DNA of 64,000 nt from Symbiodinium natans (GCA_905221605.1 CAJNDS010000868.1:781107-845106), one strand, 5' to 3'; counted from the first letter of the stretch, positions 30,067 through 39,420 are shown. Made by a program: numbers and translations. Notes: generated from the letters alone by a model not told the origin.

Positions 30067-30130
30067 TCCTAAACCCTACACCCTACACCCTAAACCCTAA
30101 ACCCTAAGCCCTAAACCCTAAACCCTCAAC
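30067..30130. repeat. CCCTAAA/CCCTACA array
   Basis: About nine units upstream of ctgcag. Confidence 0.92.
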
Positions 30131-30289
30131 CTGCAGGAGGAGTAAGTGCGCCGCTGCCCAAGATGGGGGGCTCGGGAGCCAGGGATGAAGTCTTTACGTT
30201 CGCATGTTCAAGCAATAATGGGTTAAAGTTCATCATAACCTGCTGTAACTACAACCTGCTGGAGCATCTTGAGATCTAGTCGAGTACAA

Positions 30290-30510
30290 TGCATACATTG
30301 TTACACACACATATATCTATATACATATGTGTGTATATATATATATATGTGCACATATTTATGCACGTCTACATATATGTATAGAGAGATGTATGGATAT
30401 ATATATATATGTATAGATGTATACATTATCTAATGATGATGATTGTGTTTGTTACTATTATTATTGTTATCTGAATATATGTCTATATTCATATATATAT
30501 ATATATAGAT
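30290..30510. repeat. (TA)n / (TATG)n microsatellite
   Basis: Several (TA)n runs separated by ACATAT and GATGAT pieces. Confidence 0.88.
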
Positions 30511-30535
30511 GAATGATTTCGGACTGGGCCGTCAG

Positions 30536-30624
30536 CCGAGGTTCTGACCAACTCAGTCGGTGCTGCGGCTGAAGGGCCACTGAGTTCACAGCATGTGCGG
30601 CAAAAGGGCATGTGGCCGTGGTTG
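30536..30624 (+). CDS. candidate exon, 29 codons
   Basis: Acceptor gccgtcag. Reads EVLTNSVGAAAEGPLSSQHV and RQKGMWPWL and ends at GGTTTAGGG. Confidence 0.48.
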
Positions 30625-30690
30625 GGTTTAGGGCTTAGGGTTGAGGGTTTGGGGCTTAGGGTTTAGGGTTTAGGGTTTGGGTATAGGGAA
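30625..30690. repeat. TTTAGGG array
   Basis: Eight units with TTGAGGG and TTTGGGG variants. Confidence 0.92.
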
Positions 30691-30928
30691 GTTATAACTG
30701 CTACCCAGAATCCCGATTCGAATAGGCCTGATGTTGGGTCGGTTGGGTCGCAGAGTGCAAGGCTTAGGGATTTTGGTTTGAGGATCCCCCTTGGCTTGGT
30801 GGATTCCTGTCGCCATCTGTCCCGATACGCTTCCTAAAGCTTGATTCTCATAGAGCTGTGTGTGAGTGTGTTACACCTACAACTAAGAAGCAGCTGTTGG
30901 CCAACCGCAGGCATATAGAACTTTGCAG

Positions 30929-31031
30929 GGTGTCGTTGAGTCCTACGCCGCCCAAGCCCAACCTGCGTTCGAATCACCTGCTGAGAGGATGGCGTTGACC
31001 CTTTTGCCAAGCAGAAGGCCCACGTCTTTGG
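30929..31031 (+). CDS. candidate exon, 34 codons
   Basis: Acceptor aactttgcag, donor GTAGAG. Reads GVVESYAAQAQPAFESPAER and MALTLLPSRRPTSL. No family recognised. Confidence 0.5.
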
Positions 31032-31039
31032 GTAGAGGG

Positions 31040-31370
31040 TTGCAGGGTTTCTGGGTCAGGGTACGTGGCTCCATTGCTTGGGTCGGCTAGGTGCATTTAG
31101 CCCTTTATTACAGATTCTTATATATAGACATGTACGTATGTCATATACAATGAATCAAATCAAGTCATAGCGGTGCAGAATCCCAGTGTAAGCTGTTCGG
31201 CATATGACCGCCCGTCAACGAAATTGGATATCGAGTCCGCAAGTTCACAATAGCTACTGGACACAGAAAGGGTCTTCACAGGGTGCTCTATTGCTTCACT
31301 CTGTGCGGAAGGTCGTAGTGATGGGTCCCGGATGATTCTCAAAGACCGTAATGTGTGCTGTATGTCTGGA
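31040..31370. other. stretch with minor exon-like pieces
   Basis: Open pieces: NPSVSCSAYDRPSTKLDIES (31183-31254) and GALLLHSVRK (31282-31311, donor GTCGTA). Not strong enough to call singly. Confidence 0.4.
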
Positions 31371-31374
31371 CCAG

Positions 31375-31408
31375 AAGTGCCATCCCAAGACTGTCTCGAA
31401 GTGCAGCA
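31375..31408 (+). CDS. candidate short exon
   Basis: Acceptor tctggaccag and donor GTGAAG enclose KCHPKTVSKCS. Confidence 0.37.
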
Positions 31409-31468
31409 GTGAAGAGCGAGAGAGAGGAAGAGATGGCCTGCTTCTGTCGGCACAGTGTCCGGTCGCAG

Positions 31469-31678
31469 AAGCTGCAGCGACTAGCAGTGCGATTGTATGT
31501 CGTGTGGAACAATGCTGACCTCCCGGTATGCCTTGTCATGTTGTTTATCATCGTCCAAAACGATGGAAGGGTCGAGGCATTCCCGGCGACCGATGCCCTA
31601 CGCCTCTCCCTCAATCCTGATCCAGTTGCTCCTGGACGCCAAGAACGCGGCGATGGTGCAGAGCACGGCTGGTGCCTG
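31469..31678 (+). CDS. two-exon model, phase-consistent
   Basis: Exon 31469-31525 (acceptor ccggtcgcag, donor GTATGC) reads KLQRLAVRLYVVWNNADLP. Exon 31626-31678 (acceptor ctgatccag, donor GTCAGG) continues in phase 0 with LLLDAKNAAMVQSTAGA. Good composition and good sites. No family recognised. Confidence 0.52.
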
Positions 31679-31889
31679 GTCAGGGATGTCAGGGCATTGT
31701 TCATGAAATTGCAATCCCTACAGACCCGGACCCCTGAAGCCGTCCATTCCTCGAAACTGCTACACCCTGGCTGCCTTGAGGGACTCTAAAGCGAAGCCAT
31801 GGCTCCTGCGTTTAAGGCACCAAGGCCTTGTGTATGGAGGGTTCCTAGGCTGGAAAAGGTGACAAGGCTAAGTTCCTTGTGTTGCGCAG

Positions 31890-31964
31890 GTGCTGCGCCA
31901 CTTCCCAACGCAGAGCGCGACAAGATCGTGAAGGAGTTTGTGAAGAAGGCCTGCAAGGGCATGC
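31890..31964 (+). CDS. candidate exon
   Basis: Acceptor tgttgcgcag, donor GTAGGT. Reads APLPNAERDKIVKEFVKKAC and KGM, a typical charged helix. Phase with the preceding exon does not fit directly, so one small exon may be missing. Confidence 0.5.
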
Positions 31965-32054
31965 GTAGGTGGCGCGCTTCCTCTGCTTGCCGTTCTGTAT
32001 TTGGGAGGCTACAAAGGAAGAGGGGTTTGTTTTAAGCATTTATGCGTTTCGGAG

Positions 32055-32120
32055 GAAAAGGTGTCGTACGAAGGCTTCATCAAGGCGCATACAGGCCAAA
32101 TTGGTGGAGGGTACAGAGCC
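32055..32120 (+). CDS. candidate exon, frame uncertain
   Basis: After gtttcggag reads EKVSYEGFIKAHTGQ; the donor may be GC. A phase-compatible alternative frame (KGVVRRLHQGAYRPNWWR) is also open. Confidence 0.35.
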
Positions 32121-32129
32121 GACGAATGG

Positions 32130-32610
32130 CAGCATGCATCTCCATTACCTTGGTTGCAGGGCCTGTTTGAAACAACGGGCGCGTCCTAGTTAGTGGTCCC
32201 AGGCCTGCCTCTTGACACTCGGCACGCGGCCGCAATCGTTGGTAGCTACGTCCAGCACGAACACGTTTGTTTCTGTGTAGTTTTCGAGACCTTCCACTTG
32301 CCGGTGGACGCTGCAGCTGCTGCAGCGCTACCCTGTTCTGTCTGCCCGAGAAGTAACCCGACACATGCACCAGCAACGATCAAGTTCCAAGGCCTGTAAG
32401 CTATGGGTTCTGGGGGCCGAAGTACCGTGAAGCCCGTGACAGTCTTGCTTTGGTCTGCATCAATGAATGTTTGAACAACTCTTTGTTTTTGTTTTCTTCT
32501 TCTCTCTCTCTCTCTCCATACATATCTATATACACATGCATATACATATTTTCTTTGCTATTACTATTGCTATTTCTGCTGATATGTATATTCTTTACCT
32601 TAACTGTCAA
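32130..32610. other. stretch without a firm gene
   Basis: (CT)n tract at 32499-32518 and AT-rich sequence. No exon called. Confidence 0.45.
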
Positions 32611-32619
32611 TGCATACAG

Positions 32620-32657
32620 CAGACCTTGAACCACATTGCCATGAAGCTGCAAGGCGG
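32620..32657 (+). CDS. candidate short exon
   Basis: Acceptor tgcatacag, donor GTGAAG. Reads QTLNHIAMKLQG. Confidence 0.38.
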
Positions 32658-32692
32658 GTGAAGAGAGGCCTCCAGGATGCCACAACTCCTTC

Positions 32693-32811
32693 CCTAAACC
32701 CTAAACCCTAAACCCTAAACCCTAAACCCTAAACCCTAAACCCTAAACCCTAAACCCTAAACCCTAAACCCTAAACCCTAAACCCTAAACCCTAAACCCT
32801 AAACCCTAAAC
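32693..32811. repeat. (CCCTAAA)n, 17 perfect copies
   Basis: Longest perfect C-strand array in the window, between two exon candidates. Confidence 0.98.
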
Positions 32812-32831
32812 TTCACGGACCGCGATGCCAG

Positions 32832-32911
32832 GTCAAGCCAGATGTCCGACGCCAGCTGTTCCATCGGAGCCAGAAGACCTACAAAGTCACGCCTGCAGCT
32901 CAAGCTCCCTG
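32832..32911 (+). CDS. candidate exon between opposed arrays
   Basis: Acceptor gcgatgccag. Reads VKPDVRRQLFHRSQKTYKVT and PAAQAPW and ends at GGGTTTAGGG. CCCTAAA array before, TTTAGGG array after. Confidence 0.5.
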
Positions 32912-32950
32912 GGGTTTAGGGTTTAGGGTTTAGGGTTTAGGGTTTAGGGG
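32912..32950. repeat. TTTAGGG array
   Basis: Five units starting at the exon edge. Confidence 0.93.
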
Positions 32951-32991
32951 TACATGGGTTTAGGGAGCATCCTCCGGTTTTTTTCCCGCAG

Positions 32992-33045
32992 TGCTCAGAC
33001 CTTGGGTGCTTTAAAGAAGGGCCTGCTCCCACAAAAGCGGGGTCC
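32992..33045 (+). CDS. candidate exon
   Basis: Acceptor tttttcccgcag after a good pyrimidine tract, donor GTGTAG. Reads AQTLGALKKGLLPQKRGP. Confidence 0.43.
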
Positions 33046-33086
33046 GTGTAGGGCTCCATGACTTTTTGCAGCTCCGAAACGACTTG

Positions 33087-33120
33087 GGGTTTAGGGTTTA
33101 GGGTTTAGGGTTTAGGGTTA
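33087..33120. repeat. TTTAGGG array
   Basis: Five units. A possible 15-base micro-exon (LRNDL, 33072-33086) sits between gcag and the array. Confidence 0.9.
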
Positions 33121-33171
33121 GGTCCAAGGCCCCTGCACCCCACCGGCCATAAACCCTAGAAGCTCCTTGAG

Positions 33172-33219
33172 GATCGAGAACATGCTGGAGTTCCAGACGG
33201 CGCTGCAGGAACCCTACCA
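33172..33219 (+). CDS. candidate exon
   Basis: After gctccttgag reads IENMLEFQTALQEPY to donor GTGATC. Amphipathic helix. Confidence 0.42.
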
Positions 33220-33287
33220 GTGATCGTTCGTGTTGTTGGGTGTTGGGTTTTGGGTTTAGGGTTTGACAAGACTCTCCACCCACCCAG

Positions 33288-33548
33288 GGACCACTTATGT
33301 ATGCCATGCACCAGAAATTTGATTGGGAGCCGAATCATGGCAAGACCCGTCGGGAGAGTGGCGGCTTCGGGTGTTCTTTCGGGGTCCTACATCTTCCCTT
33401 CCGCCCTGACCCGAGAACAGCCCCAAACTCAGCCTACGTCCCGTCATTGCTGTGGTGGCTGAGGCTGGAGCCTTGGCGGGCAGCGGCAGAGAGCGAGGTG
33501 GAGAGGCTCGAGATCCCACACCAGCCTTTGTGGGGATTCAGGATTGAG
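33288..33548 (+). CDS. candidate long exon, 87 codons
   Basis: Acceptor ccacccag. Phase 0 at both ends. Reads GPLMYAMHQKFDWEPNHGKT, ESGGFGCSFGVLHLPFRPDP, then YVPSLLWWLRLEPWRAAAES and VERLEIPHQPLWGFRIE. It stops exactly at GAG|GTTTAGGG. Length, Trp content and a clean array-edge donor make it one of the best single exons. No family recognised. Confidence 0.57.
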
Positions 33549-34010
33549 GTTTAGGGTTTTTAGGGCTTAGGGCTTTTAACCACTGATCCAACCCGAAATA
33601 AGGCCTCAAGGGGGGTTTCGCAAAACCCTCTTGCCATCCTTTGGGCCACCTCCAGCCCGAAAGAAGACCTCAACAAGGCTTATCCAAGGGTTATTTGGGC
33701 TTGGGTTGGGGTGGTAACAAAAAAACTTCCCAGGGAGCCCCGTACCCCCCCCCCGTTAACGAATATGCTTCATTACAGAATAAGGACCCTATTACATATT
33801 TAATTTGTTTGGGATTGATCTGGCTTTTCAGATTGCATGTAGGCATCGCTCTTCAGAGGGTTCTGGGTTTGGGCCTAGCTACGGAGCCTTTCGGAACGGT
33901 GCAGGGGATCAAAGTTCCGCGAAGGTTCAGGGCTTGCAAGGATCTTTCGGTAGTTATGTCTTTAGTAGTTAGGCTCCAGGGTTCAGGGTGCATAGAATCT
34001 GAACAATTCC
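33549..34010. other. intron-like sequence with one ambiguous open piece
   Basis: After ggcttttcag (33830) two frames are open to about 33922 (GIALQRVLGLGLATEPFGTV or GSGFGPSYGAFRNGAGDQ). Frame could not be decided. Confidence 0.4.
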
Positions 34011-34020
34011 CCAAGTCCAG

Positions 34021-34118
34021 CGTGTCGGGCAGGCTATGCTTGGCGCCGCTGCAGAAAGCCCAGGAGTCGACCTGCAGTTCAGCAGTCCAGGGACGGCTTC
34101 CGGGTTTTTGGGCTTAGG
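34021..34118 (+). CDS. candidate exon
   Basis: Acceptor ccaagtccag. Reads RVGQAMLGAAAESPGVDLQF and SSPGTASGFLG. Confidence 0.42.
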
Positions 34119-34174
34119 ACTCCGGAATGCTGCTGTTGTGTGTTCCTGAATCCTCCCTGTGAGGGCTCTCTGAG

Positions 34175-34269
34175 AAATTGTTGACTGATTTTTTTGGGGG
34201 CACGGCCTCATGTTTTGAGGACGAGCTCCGACAATCCATGGAGGACGGACTTGCGGGCTTGAGCAGGGG
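34175..34269 (+). CDS. candidate acidic exon, 31 codons
   Basis: After ctctctgag reads KLLTDFFGGTASCFEDELRQ and SMEDGLAGLSRG, donor GTCCGA. Balanced, helix-forming. No family recognised. Confidence 0.48.
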
Positions 34270-34422
34270 GTCCGATTGGGGCTAATTATATGTGGGCGAT
34301 ATGGGCCTTGCAAATCCTAGTTTGCAGACTTCAAGATTGAAAGTCGAGCGCGCTTCAGAAATCAGAGATCCGGCTCCCAACACACAAACATAATTCTCCG
34401 AGTTCTCTTCCCAAAATCCCAG

Positions 34423-34514
34423 AACGTCCTTGAGCCTCACATCCGACTTCCGGATCATGGCTTGGGCGCGAGGAGCACAATCGCCAGCGGGAGAGGGGCG
34501 CCAGGCGTCGGAAG
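34423..34514 (+). CDS. candidate exon, frame uncertain
   Basis: Acceptor aaaatcccag. Reads NVLEPHIRLPDHGLGARSTI. A second frame (RTSLSLTSDFRIMAWARG) is also open. Confidence 0.35.
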
Positions 34515-34561
34515 GCGCAGGGGCTTAGAGACCCACCCAAACTTCGATACATGCGCCCGAC

Positions 34562-34650
34562 TAGGCTTTAGGCTTTAGGCTTTAGGCTTTCGGCTTTCGG
34601 CTTTAGGCTTTCGGCTTATAGCTTATAGGCTCTAGGCTTTAGGCTTTAAG
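34562..34650. repeat. (TTTAGGC)n array, variant telomere-like unit
   Basis: About 11 units of TTTAGGC with TTTCGGC and TATAGGC variants, differing from the main unit by a G to C change. Confidence 0.93.
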
Positions 34651-34734
34651 AGTTTATGGTGAGATTCTACCGTTTGCTCTGCATCAGTGTATCATGCTCG
34701 GAGAAGCCCTGTGCAATCTGGACCCCATGGCACC

Positions 34735-34860
34735 TGAATGGTCTACGATAACAAGAGAACCCTAATGTGGACCCCCAAATAGTAGGATCCCTTTTTAGTA
34801 TAAGGACCCCATATGGTACCCCTAATATCGTAACCCCAAATATGCACCCGGCAAAGAAAT
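34735..34860. mobile_element. MITE-like element, family D
   Basis: Left tctacgataacaagagaacc, right cctaatatcgtaacccc. Shares gtttacgata-type ends with 41393-41488. Non-coding. Confidence 0.45.
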
Positions 34861-35035
34861 TATATAAACCCCACAGTACCCAGTACAAGCCCAAGCAAAA
34901 CTCTAAGGGTCCATGCGCCTCACTCACTCTTCTATTCTTGGGCCCCAAAATCCCTTCATAGGAGGTACGTTTTAAGGCTCAAGTGTTCCCTATTTGAGGC
35001 AAGAATCGCAACTATCCTGAAACCTAAACTCTAAG

Positions 35036-36661
35036 CCCTACCTGGAGGAGTCCTCCAAAGTCGACTTCTCCTTCGCTCCGAAGTTGGCGGAGGCCCCACG
35101 TCACAAGCGGTTTAGGGTTTCGGGTTTAGGTTTGGGGTTTCGGGTTTAGGGATTATAGGGTTTAGGCTCTGCGCAATCTCCCTGCCGAGTTTAACCCCCT
35201 TCCCAACGGGTAACGCATCCTTGACTATTTTTTTCCCGGATTGAGGGTCCGTTTTGGAGAGGCTACAGCGCTCGAAGAAGGACCCAACAAGCCGCGCATC
35301 TTGTTGCAGGTCCTGAAGAACATCAACACCTTCAGGACCGATGACGCCACCCTGCCGCAAGCAGCTGTTCCGAGCTCCTGTTACTTGCCTGTAGCTGCTT
35401 GTAGCTGCTGCGACAGCTGCCAAGACTTTGGCGGATCAAAAGTCCGCAAGTTCAGGAATCCCAAGCTCAAGCTCACAAGCTAAGTTAAACAGACCCCGAA
35501 CAGGATTCCACGGACCCATTCCTTGGATTGGGGGATTGGGATCAGAGGCGACCGAGGTGGAGGCCTTAATCATGGAGTTTATGCTCACATCGTATAAAGT
35601 AGCGCATTCTATCATAGCACCAACATACTACTAGACAATTAAAAGTAATCTAAGAGTATGCTATGTAGTCGTATACCATAGTAGAATCGTGTAACTAGCA
35701 TGCTATTCTACTACAGTATACCACTCTACCATTAGAACAGTGTACTGTAGTGTGCTAGTATGCTAAACCCGAAACCCTAAACCCGAAACCCTGAACCCTA
35801 AACCCTGAACCCTGAAGACCCTAAACCCAAAACCCTAAACCCTAACGCTGTAGACAGGCTCCCAGGCCCTCCTAAGCTCGGTTGAGGCCTCGGCCCCGGA
35901 GGAAGCGGAGAGGTGCGAACAGATCTGCCAAGAGGCCTGCGATGTTTGAGCTTAGGGCTTCAGGTTTAGGGTTTAGAGTTTAGGGTTTAGGATTTAGGGT
36001 TTAGGGTTTAGGGTTCGGGTTTAGGGTTTAGGGTTTAGGGTTTTGGGTTTTGGGTTTTGGGTTTCGGGTTTTGGGTTTCGGGTTTGGGGTTTAGGGTTTA
36101 GGGTTTAGAGTTTAGGGTTTAGGGCTTAGGGTTTAGGGTTTAGGGCTTAGGGCTTAGGGCTTAGGGTTTAGGGTTTAGGGTTTAAGGGTCGAGGGTCGAG
36201 GGTCGAGGGTTGAGGGTTGAGGGTTGGTGGTTGGTTCTCAAAAGCAATAACCCGGGGGTTAAGAATAAGAAGTTTCAAAGGCAGGGTTCAGGCGATTCCG
36301 CGAGGACCCATGTCGATTGTGATAAGTTGACCCCCAGAAGGGTGCATCGCTGCGGGGGTGAGACGTTTCTACCAAGGATGCCACATTCAACCCTGTATTT
36401 CCTAAGCCCCTGAGTCCCACACATCCAGAACCCCGCACTTTCCCCCCCCCCCCCCGACCTCAATGTTGCTTCACGCCTTCTGCTTATTATTATTCTTAAT
36501 TAGGATATGCAGAACTCCAGAGCTTGTTCCGAGAATGTGCACCTTCTCTCCATCCCAATCAAAGCCACGCACCTCTGGAAGCCTACACCCTAAAGCCAAA
36601 AATTGCGACCAATTCCGGGCAGATTCGTGCCACCCTGAAAGAGATCGAGAAGAAACGCTGA
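35036..36661 (+). CDS. six-exon model ending in a stop, phase-consistent
   Basis: Exons: 35036-35109 (PYLEESSKVDFSFAPKLAEA), 35166-35209 (LCAISLPSLTPFP), 35269-35390 (LEEGPNKPRILLQVLKNINT, then FRTDDATLPQAAVPSS), 35425-35598 (TGFHGPIPWIGGLGSEATEV, EALIMEFMLTSYK), 35866-35943 (ALLSSVEASAPEEAERCEQI), 36521-36661 (SLFRECAPSLHPNQSHAPLE, then SGQIRATLKEIEKKR and TGA). The phases 2/1, 1/2, 0, 0 and 0 all agree, giving about 210 residues. The first donor is G|GTTTAGGG. Exon 2 has a competing frame (ALRNLPAEFNPLPN) that breaks phase. Alpha-helical C-terminal half with four spaced Cys. Family unknown; upstream exons are probably missing. Confidence 0.58.
35110..35165. repeat. TTTAGGG/TTTCGGG array in intron 1 of the 35-kb gene
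   Basis: Seven to eight mixed units starting at the donor. Confidence 0.9.
35600..35762. other. AT-rich intron sequence
   Basis: Repeated tactata, gtagta and ctagtatgcta motifs, partly palindromic. Confidence 0.5.
35765..35848. repeat. CCCTAAA array with CCCGAAA and CCCTGAA variants
   Basis: About 12 units ahead of the acceptor of exon 5 of the 35-kb gene. Confidence 0.93.
35950..36230. repeat. longest G-strand block, about 40 units in variant runs
   Basis: Runs of TTTAGGG, TTTTGGG, TTTCGGG, CTTAGGG and TCGAGGG follow one another over 280 bases in the last intron of the 35-kb gene. Confidence 0.96.
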
Positions 36662-36692
36662 GGGCAAGGCAGCGCAGGCTTTTCCCATACAG

Positions 36693-36861
36693 CTCCCCAT
36701 GCCAAGGGGCTTCAAAACAAGAATATGCACTCGACACGGCATCTCCTCGAAAACAGGGGAGCTGACTGTTCGTGCAGCGGTAATTTGGGCTTGAGGGCCT
36801 CCAAGGAGTAGGGTTTTGCTTTGCAGAGGTTGACACTGTCAACATCTCTACGCTCTTGTCC
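36693..36861 (+). CDS. two-exon candidate start of the next gene
   Basis: Exon 36693-36779 (acceptor cccatacag, donor GTAATT) contains ATG and reads MPRGFKTRICTRHGISSKTG. Exon 36829-36861 reads VDTVNISTLLS up to a GCAAGC site. It starts only 32 bases after the preceding stop, so the gene boundary is tentative. Confidence 0.4.
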
Positions 36862-36949
36862 GCAAGCAGTGTGTATATTATTTGTTGTTATTGGAATTAT
36901 GAGTGAGTTTTATTATGACAACGACAAGAATTCTTATGGGTGCCTGCAG

Positions 36950-36998
36950 TTCCTTGGAGACCTCATGAGCGAAGCTCCTGGGGCGCCTCCATGTTGCT
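36950..36998 (+). CDS. candidate exon, consensus donor
   Basis: Acceptor gtgcctgcag, donor GTAAGG. Reads FLGDLMSEAPGAPPCC. Confidence 0.45.
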
Positions 36999-37083
36999 GT
37001 AAGGTACTCAGCTAGTAGCTTGAACGAATGATGCTGCTGCTTCCCTAAACTTGCACCAAGCCCGAAGCAACCCTTAACTTCAG

Positions 37084-37170
37084 CTGCGATGCGACAAGTC
37101 GCACCAGGTTGAGTTCCCGGTCCAGGCAAAGCCCTTTGGGTACGATACGATTCCCCTCTACACCCCCGGA
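37084..37170 (+). CDS. candidate exon
   Basis: Acceptor cttaacttcag. Reads LRCDKSHQVEFPVQAKPFGY and DTIPLYTPGR. Looks like a beta-rich segment. A CCCTAAA array follows. Confidence 0.47.
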
Positions 37171-37179
37171 AGGAATCCA

Positions 37180-37281
37180 GATACCCTAAACCCTAAACCC
37201 TAAACCCTAAACCCTAAACCCTAAACCCTAAACCCTAAACCCTAAACCCTAAACCCTAAACCCTAAACCCTAAACCCTAAG
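37180..37281. repeat. (CCCTAAA)n, 14 copies
   Basis: Perfect except the last unit. Confidence 0.97.
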
Positions 37282-37369
37282 CCCAATTCCGTAAAGCCCC
37301 AAGGCTTACAACGCTTGGAGGTACAGCGGCCCAAGCCACTTGGACATCAGCCCTGGTGCTTTAATGTGG

Positions 37370-37494
37370 GTGCTTGGAGGGCTCAGGGTACTTATAACCC
37401 CAATTAGAACTGTACTTATAAGCCCCCTAAGTCCTCTAAGTAGGTTATAAGTGGACTTATCATAGAGGTTATAAGTACCCATGAACCTCCAAGT
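37370..37494. mobile_element. MITE-like element, family A
   Basis: Left gcttggagggctcagggtacttataacc; right ggttataagtacccatgaacctccaag. Same ends as 45701-45848. Confidence 0.68.
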
Positions 37495-37536
37495 GTCGCC
37501 CCCCAACTGAAGTGGTCAACCCTGTGCTGTTGACAG

Positions 37537-37668
37537 GTTGGCGACCGTTTTTCCCGGTTATCTGCCATTCGACAGGGCCCACGCCGGCCGAGCAGCAACC
37601 AAAACCAGAGTGCAGTTCATGTCGCCCAGCAAACAAAGCCCTCGAGCCCGTACTGTAATATTGGATGA
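37537..37668 (+). CDS. candidate exon, 43 codons and stop
   Basis: Acceptor gctgttgacag. Reads VGDRFSRLSAIRQGPRRPSS and NQNQSAVHVAQQTKPSSPYC to TGA. Gln/Ser-rich. Confidence 0.43.
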   Translation, partial: VGDRFSRLSAIRQGPRRPSSNQNQSAVHVAQQTKPSSPYCNIG

Positions 37669-37841
37669 ACGAAATGTTCTCCGTCCTTGAATCTACCGTA
37701 TCTGGTGAGAATATTGAATGTCAACTTTCTAAATACTGATAGCAACAGGTGAAGAGAAAGAAGACAAAGACCCTCGGCCTAGCTTTCTGATACAGCCGTA
37801 GCTCATAGTGCTTGGTAGGAATTGCTGAGTACTTGCTGCAG

Positions 37842-37900
37842 GAAAGCTTGTCGTGTTTGGGATGTCTTGCCTTGTTTTGGCAAACTCATGCCCACATGAA
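37842..37900 (+). CDS. candidate exon
   Basis: Acceptor acttgctgcag. Reads ESLSCLGCLALFWQTHAHMN into a CCCTAAA array. Possible membrane or leader segment. Confidence 0.4.
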
Positions 37901-37901
37901 C

Positions 37902-37982
37902 TGCCCTAAACCCTAAACCCTAAACCCTAAACCCTAAACCCTAAACCCTAAACCCTAAACCCTAAACCCTAAACCCTAAACC
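37902..37982. repeat. (CCCTAAA)n, 11-12 copies
   Basis: Perfect array. Confidence 0.97.
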
Positions 37983-38049
37983 TTTGAGAATTAGCTTCAG
38001 TCTGGGAGTATACGCGGGTCCCTGTGGCATGGCCTCATTTTTCAATCAG

Positions 38050-38117
38050 ACCCGAACGCCTGCGACGGTAGCAAAACGAGCTGCTTTTGCATCACTTCAT
38101 CTCGGGGCACCCGCCGA
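38050..38117 (+). CDS. candidate exon, consensus donor
   Basis: Acceptor tttttcaatcag, donor GTAAGC. Reads TRTPATVAKRAAFASLHLGA. Confidence 0.48.
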
Positions 38118-38339
38118 GTAAGCAGCGTCCTGCTTCTTGCTAGCTCCTAGGGAGTAAGTCGGAAGGAGGTACCCGATATCCTCCCCCCCCTCCCCCTGTG
38201 TCACTGTGTAAGGGATTATATAGGGCACCCTACTTCCTTAATCCCAAGAACACCAGCATGTGGAGGCCCCAAGCCCCCAAGCCCTGAACTTCACTCCCCG
38301 GGCATGTGGGACCCAAATTCCGAAACCCCCCCCACGCAG

Positions 38340-38706
38340 GCGTGCTGTGAGTGGAGGTTGCAGCCCCACATTTGCAGCCACCAAGCTGAAGCAGAAATGG
38401 CAGGAGGTACTGAGGTACGGGTTCAAGGGCTCCGGGCTTTGGGTTTTCAGCTCCGGCTCGGTACTGCCGTCAGGCGGCTTGCTTGGAGAGCTTTGCGGTG
38501 TTGGGGACTGGCTCGGACGAAGGGGCATGCCTCAACATGTACCAGCTACAATCTACATGTATGAGAGTACTGGTACCTGCAGAAAACAGCAGCCAAAACC
38601 AGGAATGAAGGAAAGATCACTAAAAACACGCAGAAGGAGGACTGCTCGACACCAGCAACAGGAAGCAAGGAAGGGTAGGGGGTTCCTTGCTTATGCTTCC
38701 GTTTAA
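38340..38706 (+). CDS. weak candidate open region
   Basis: Open for over 120 codons. The best part is ATKLKQKWQEVLRYGFKGSG near 38378-38440, with a GTACTG donor inside. The tail is Lys/Arg/Gln-rich. Confidence 0.33.
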
Positions 38707-38798
38707 ACAGCCTTATTATGGCTTAGCCATGCTGATCTGTAGGCATGCACACGAATGACCACACTCTACAACACTGCATGCTATTCCCGCACTCACAG

Positions 38799-38871
38799 CA
38801 AATCCACTCTCTACCAGGCTACTGCTGCGCTGTGCAACTGCATCAGCGCGAGACCCTCGGCCTCCTTCAGG
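38799..38871 (+). CDS. candidate exon, 24 codons
   Basis: Acceptor gcactcacag, donor GTTTCA. Reads QIHSLPGYCCAVQLHQRETL and GLLQ. Confidence 0.44.
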
Positions 38872-38985
38872 GTTTCAGCCGGTGCGGAGCTACCGAGCCG
38901 GGAAGTCCTGCATTTTGTTTTTTTGGGTCGACCCGCCACGAAGCTTGAGCTCTGGTCATAGCTTAAAGCCCCACATGACCATCAG

Positions 38986-39069
38986 CTTCGAGTGCATAAT
39001 GTGGAGCCTCTTTCATGTGCCCACTTTGAAACAGTCAAAGTCGATTTCGACGACCGGAGAACCCCTCTG
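38986..39069 (+). CDS. candidate exon, 28 codons
   Basis: Acceptor gaccatcag, donor GTCGCT. Reads LRVHNVEPLSCAHFETVKVD and FDDRRTPL. Confidence 0.43.
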
Positions 39070-39150
39070 GTCGCTGGATCCTGTTTAAGCCGGCGCACTT
39101 CTCCTTATAAAGGGCCTCCCCCCCCCCCCCCAGCCCCCCCCCTTTAGCAG

Positions 39151-39420
39151 ATGCATTGACGTATTCGGAGGCCGGAGGTCACGACGCTGCGCTGCTTGCC
39201 TTACAGCGGCTGTACGTGATGGCCTTGATTTTCTGAATGGCTTGCAGTGGACGCATGAAGGTCAGCCTGCAGGTGGAGGAACCTGTTTACGGTTTAGGTT
39301 CAGGGTTTCGGGTTTAGGGTAGTGCTCTACTGTTGTTTTAGGAGCGTTTCTTGACGTTTTCTTCAAATCCATCTGCAACAAGATAGTACGCAGCCGGGGC
39401 CAGGCCAAGCCCTGGACCCT
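39151..39420 (+). CDS. three-exon model, phase-consistent
   Basis: Exon 39151-39215 (acceptor cctttagcag after a C tract) reads ALTYSEAGGHDAALLALQRL. Exon 39248-39272 reads WTHEGQPA. Exon 39342 onward (acceptor tgttttag) reads AFLDVFFKSICNKIVRSRGQ. Joins are in phase 0 and 1/2. The 3' end is undefined. No family recognised. Confidence 0.46.

Noticed and set aside
35112-35423. 103-codon frame on the - strand
   Set aside because: Covered by three + strand exons that join in phase; reads as their shadow.
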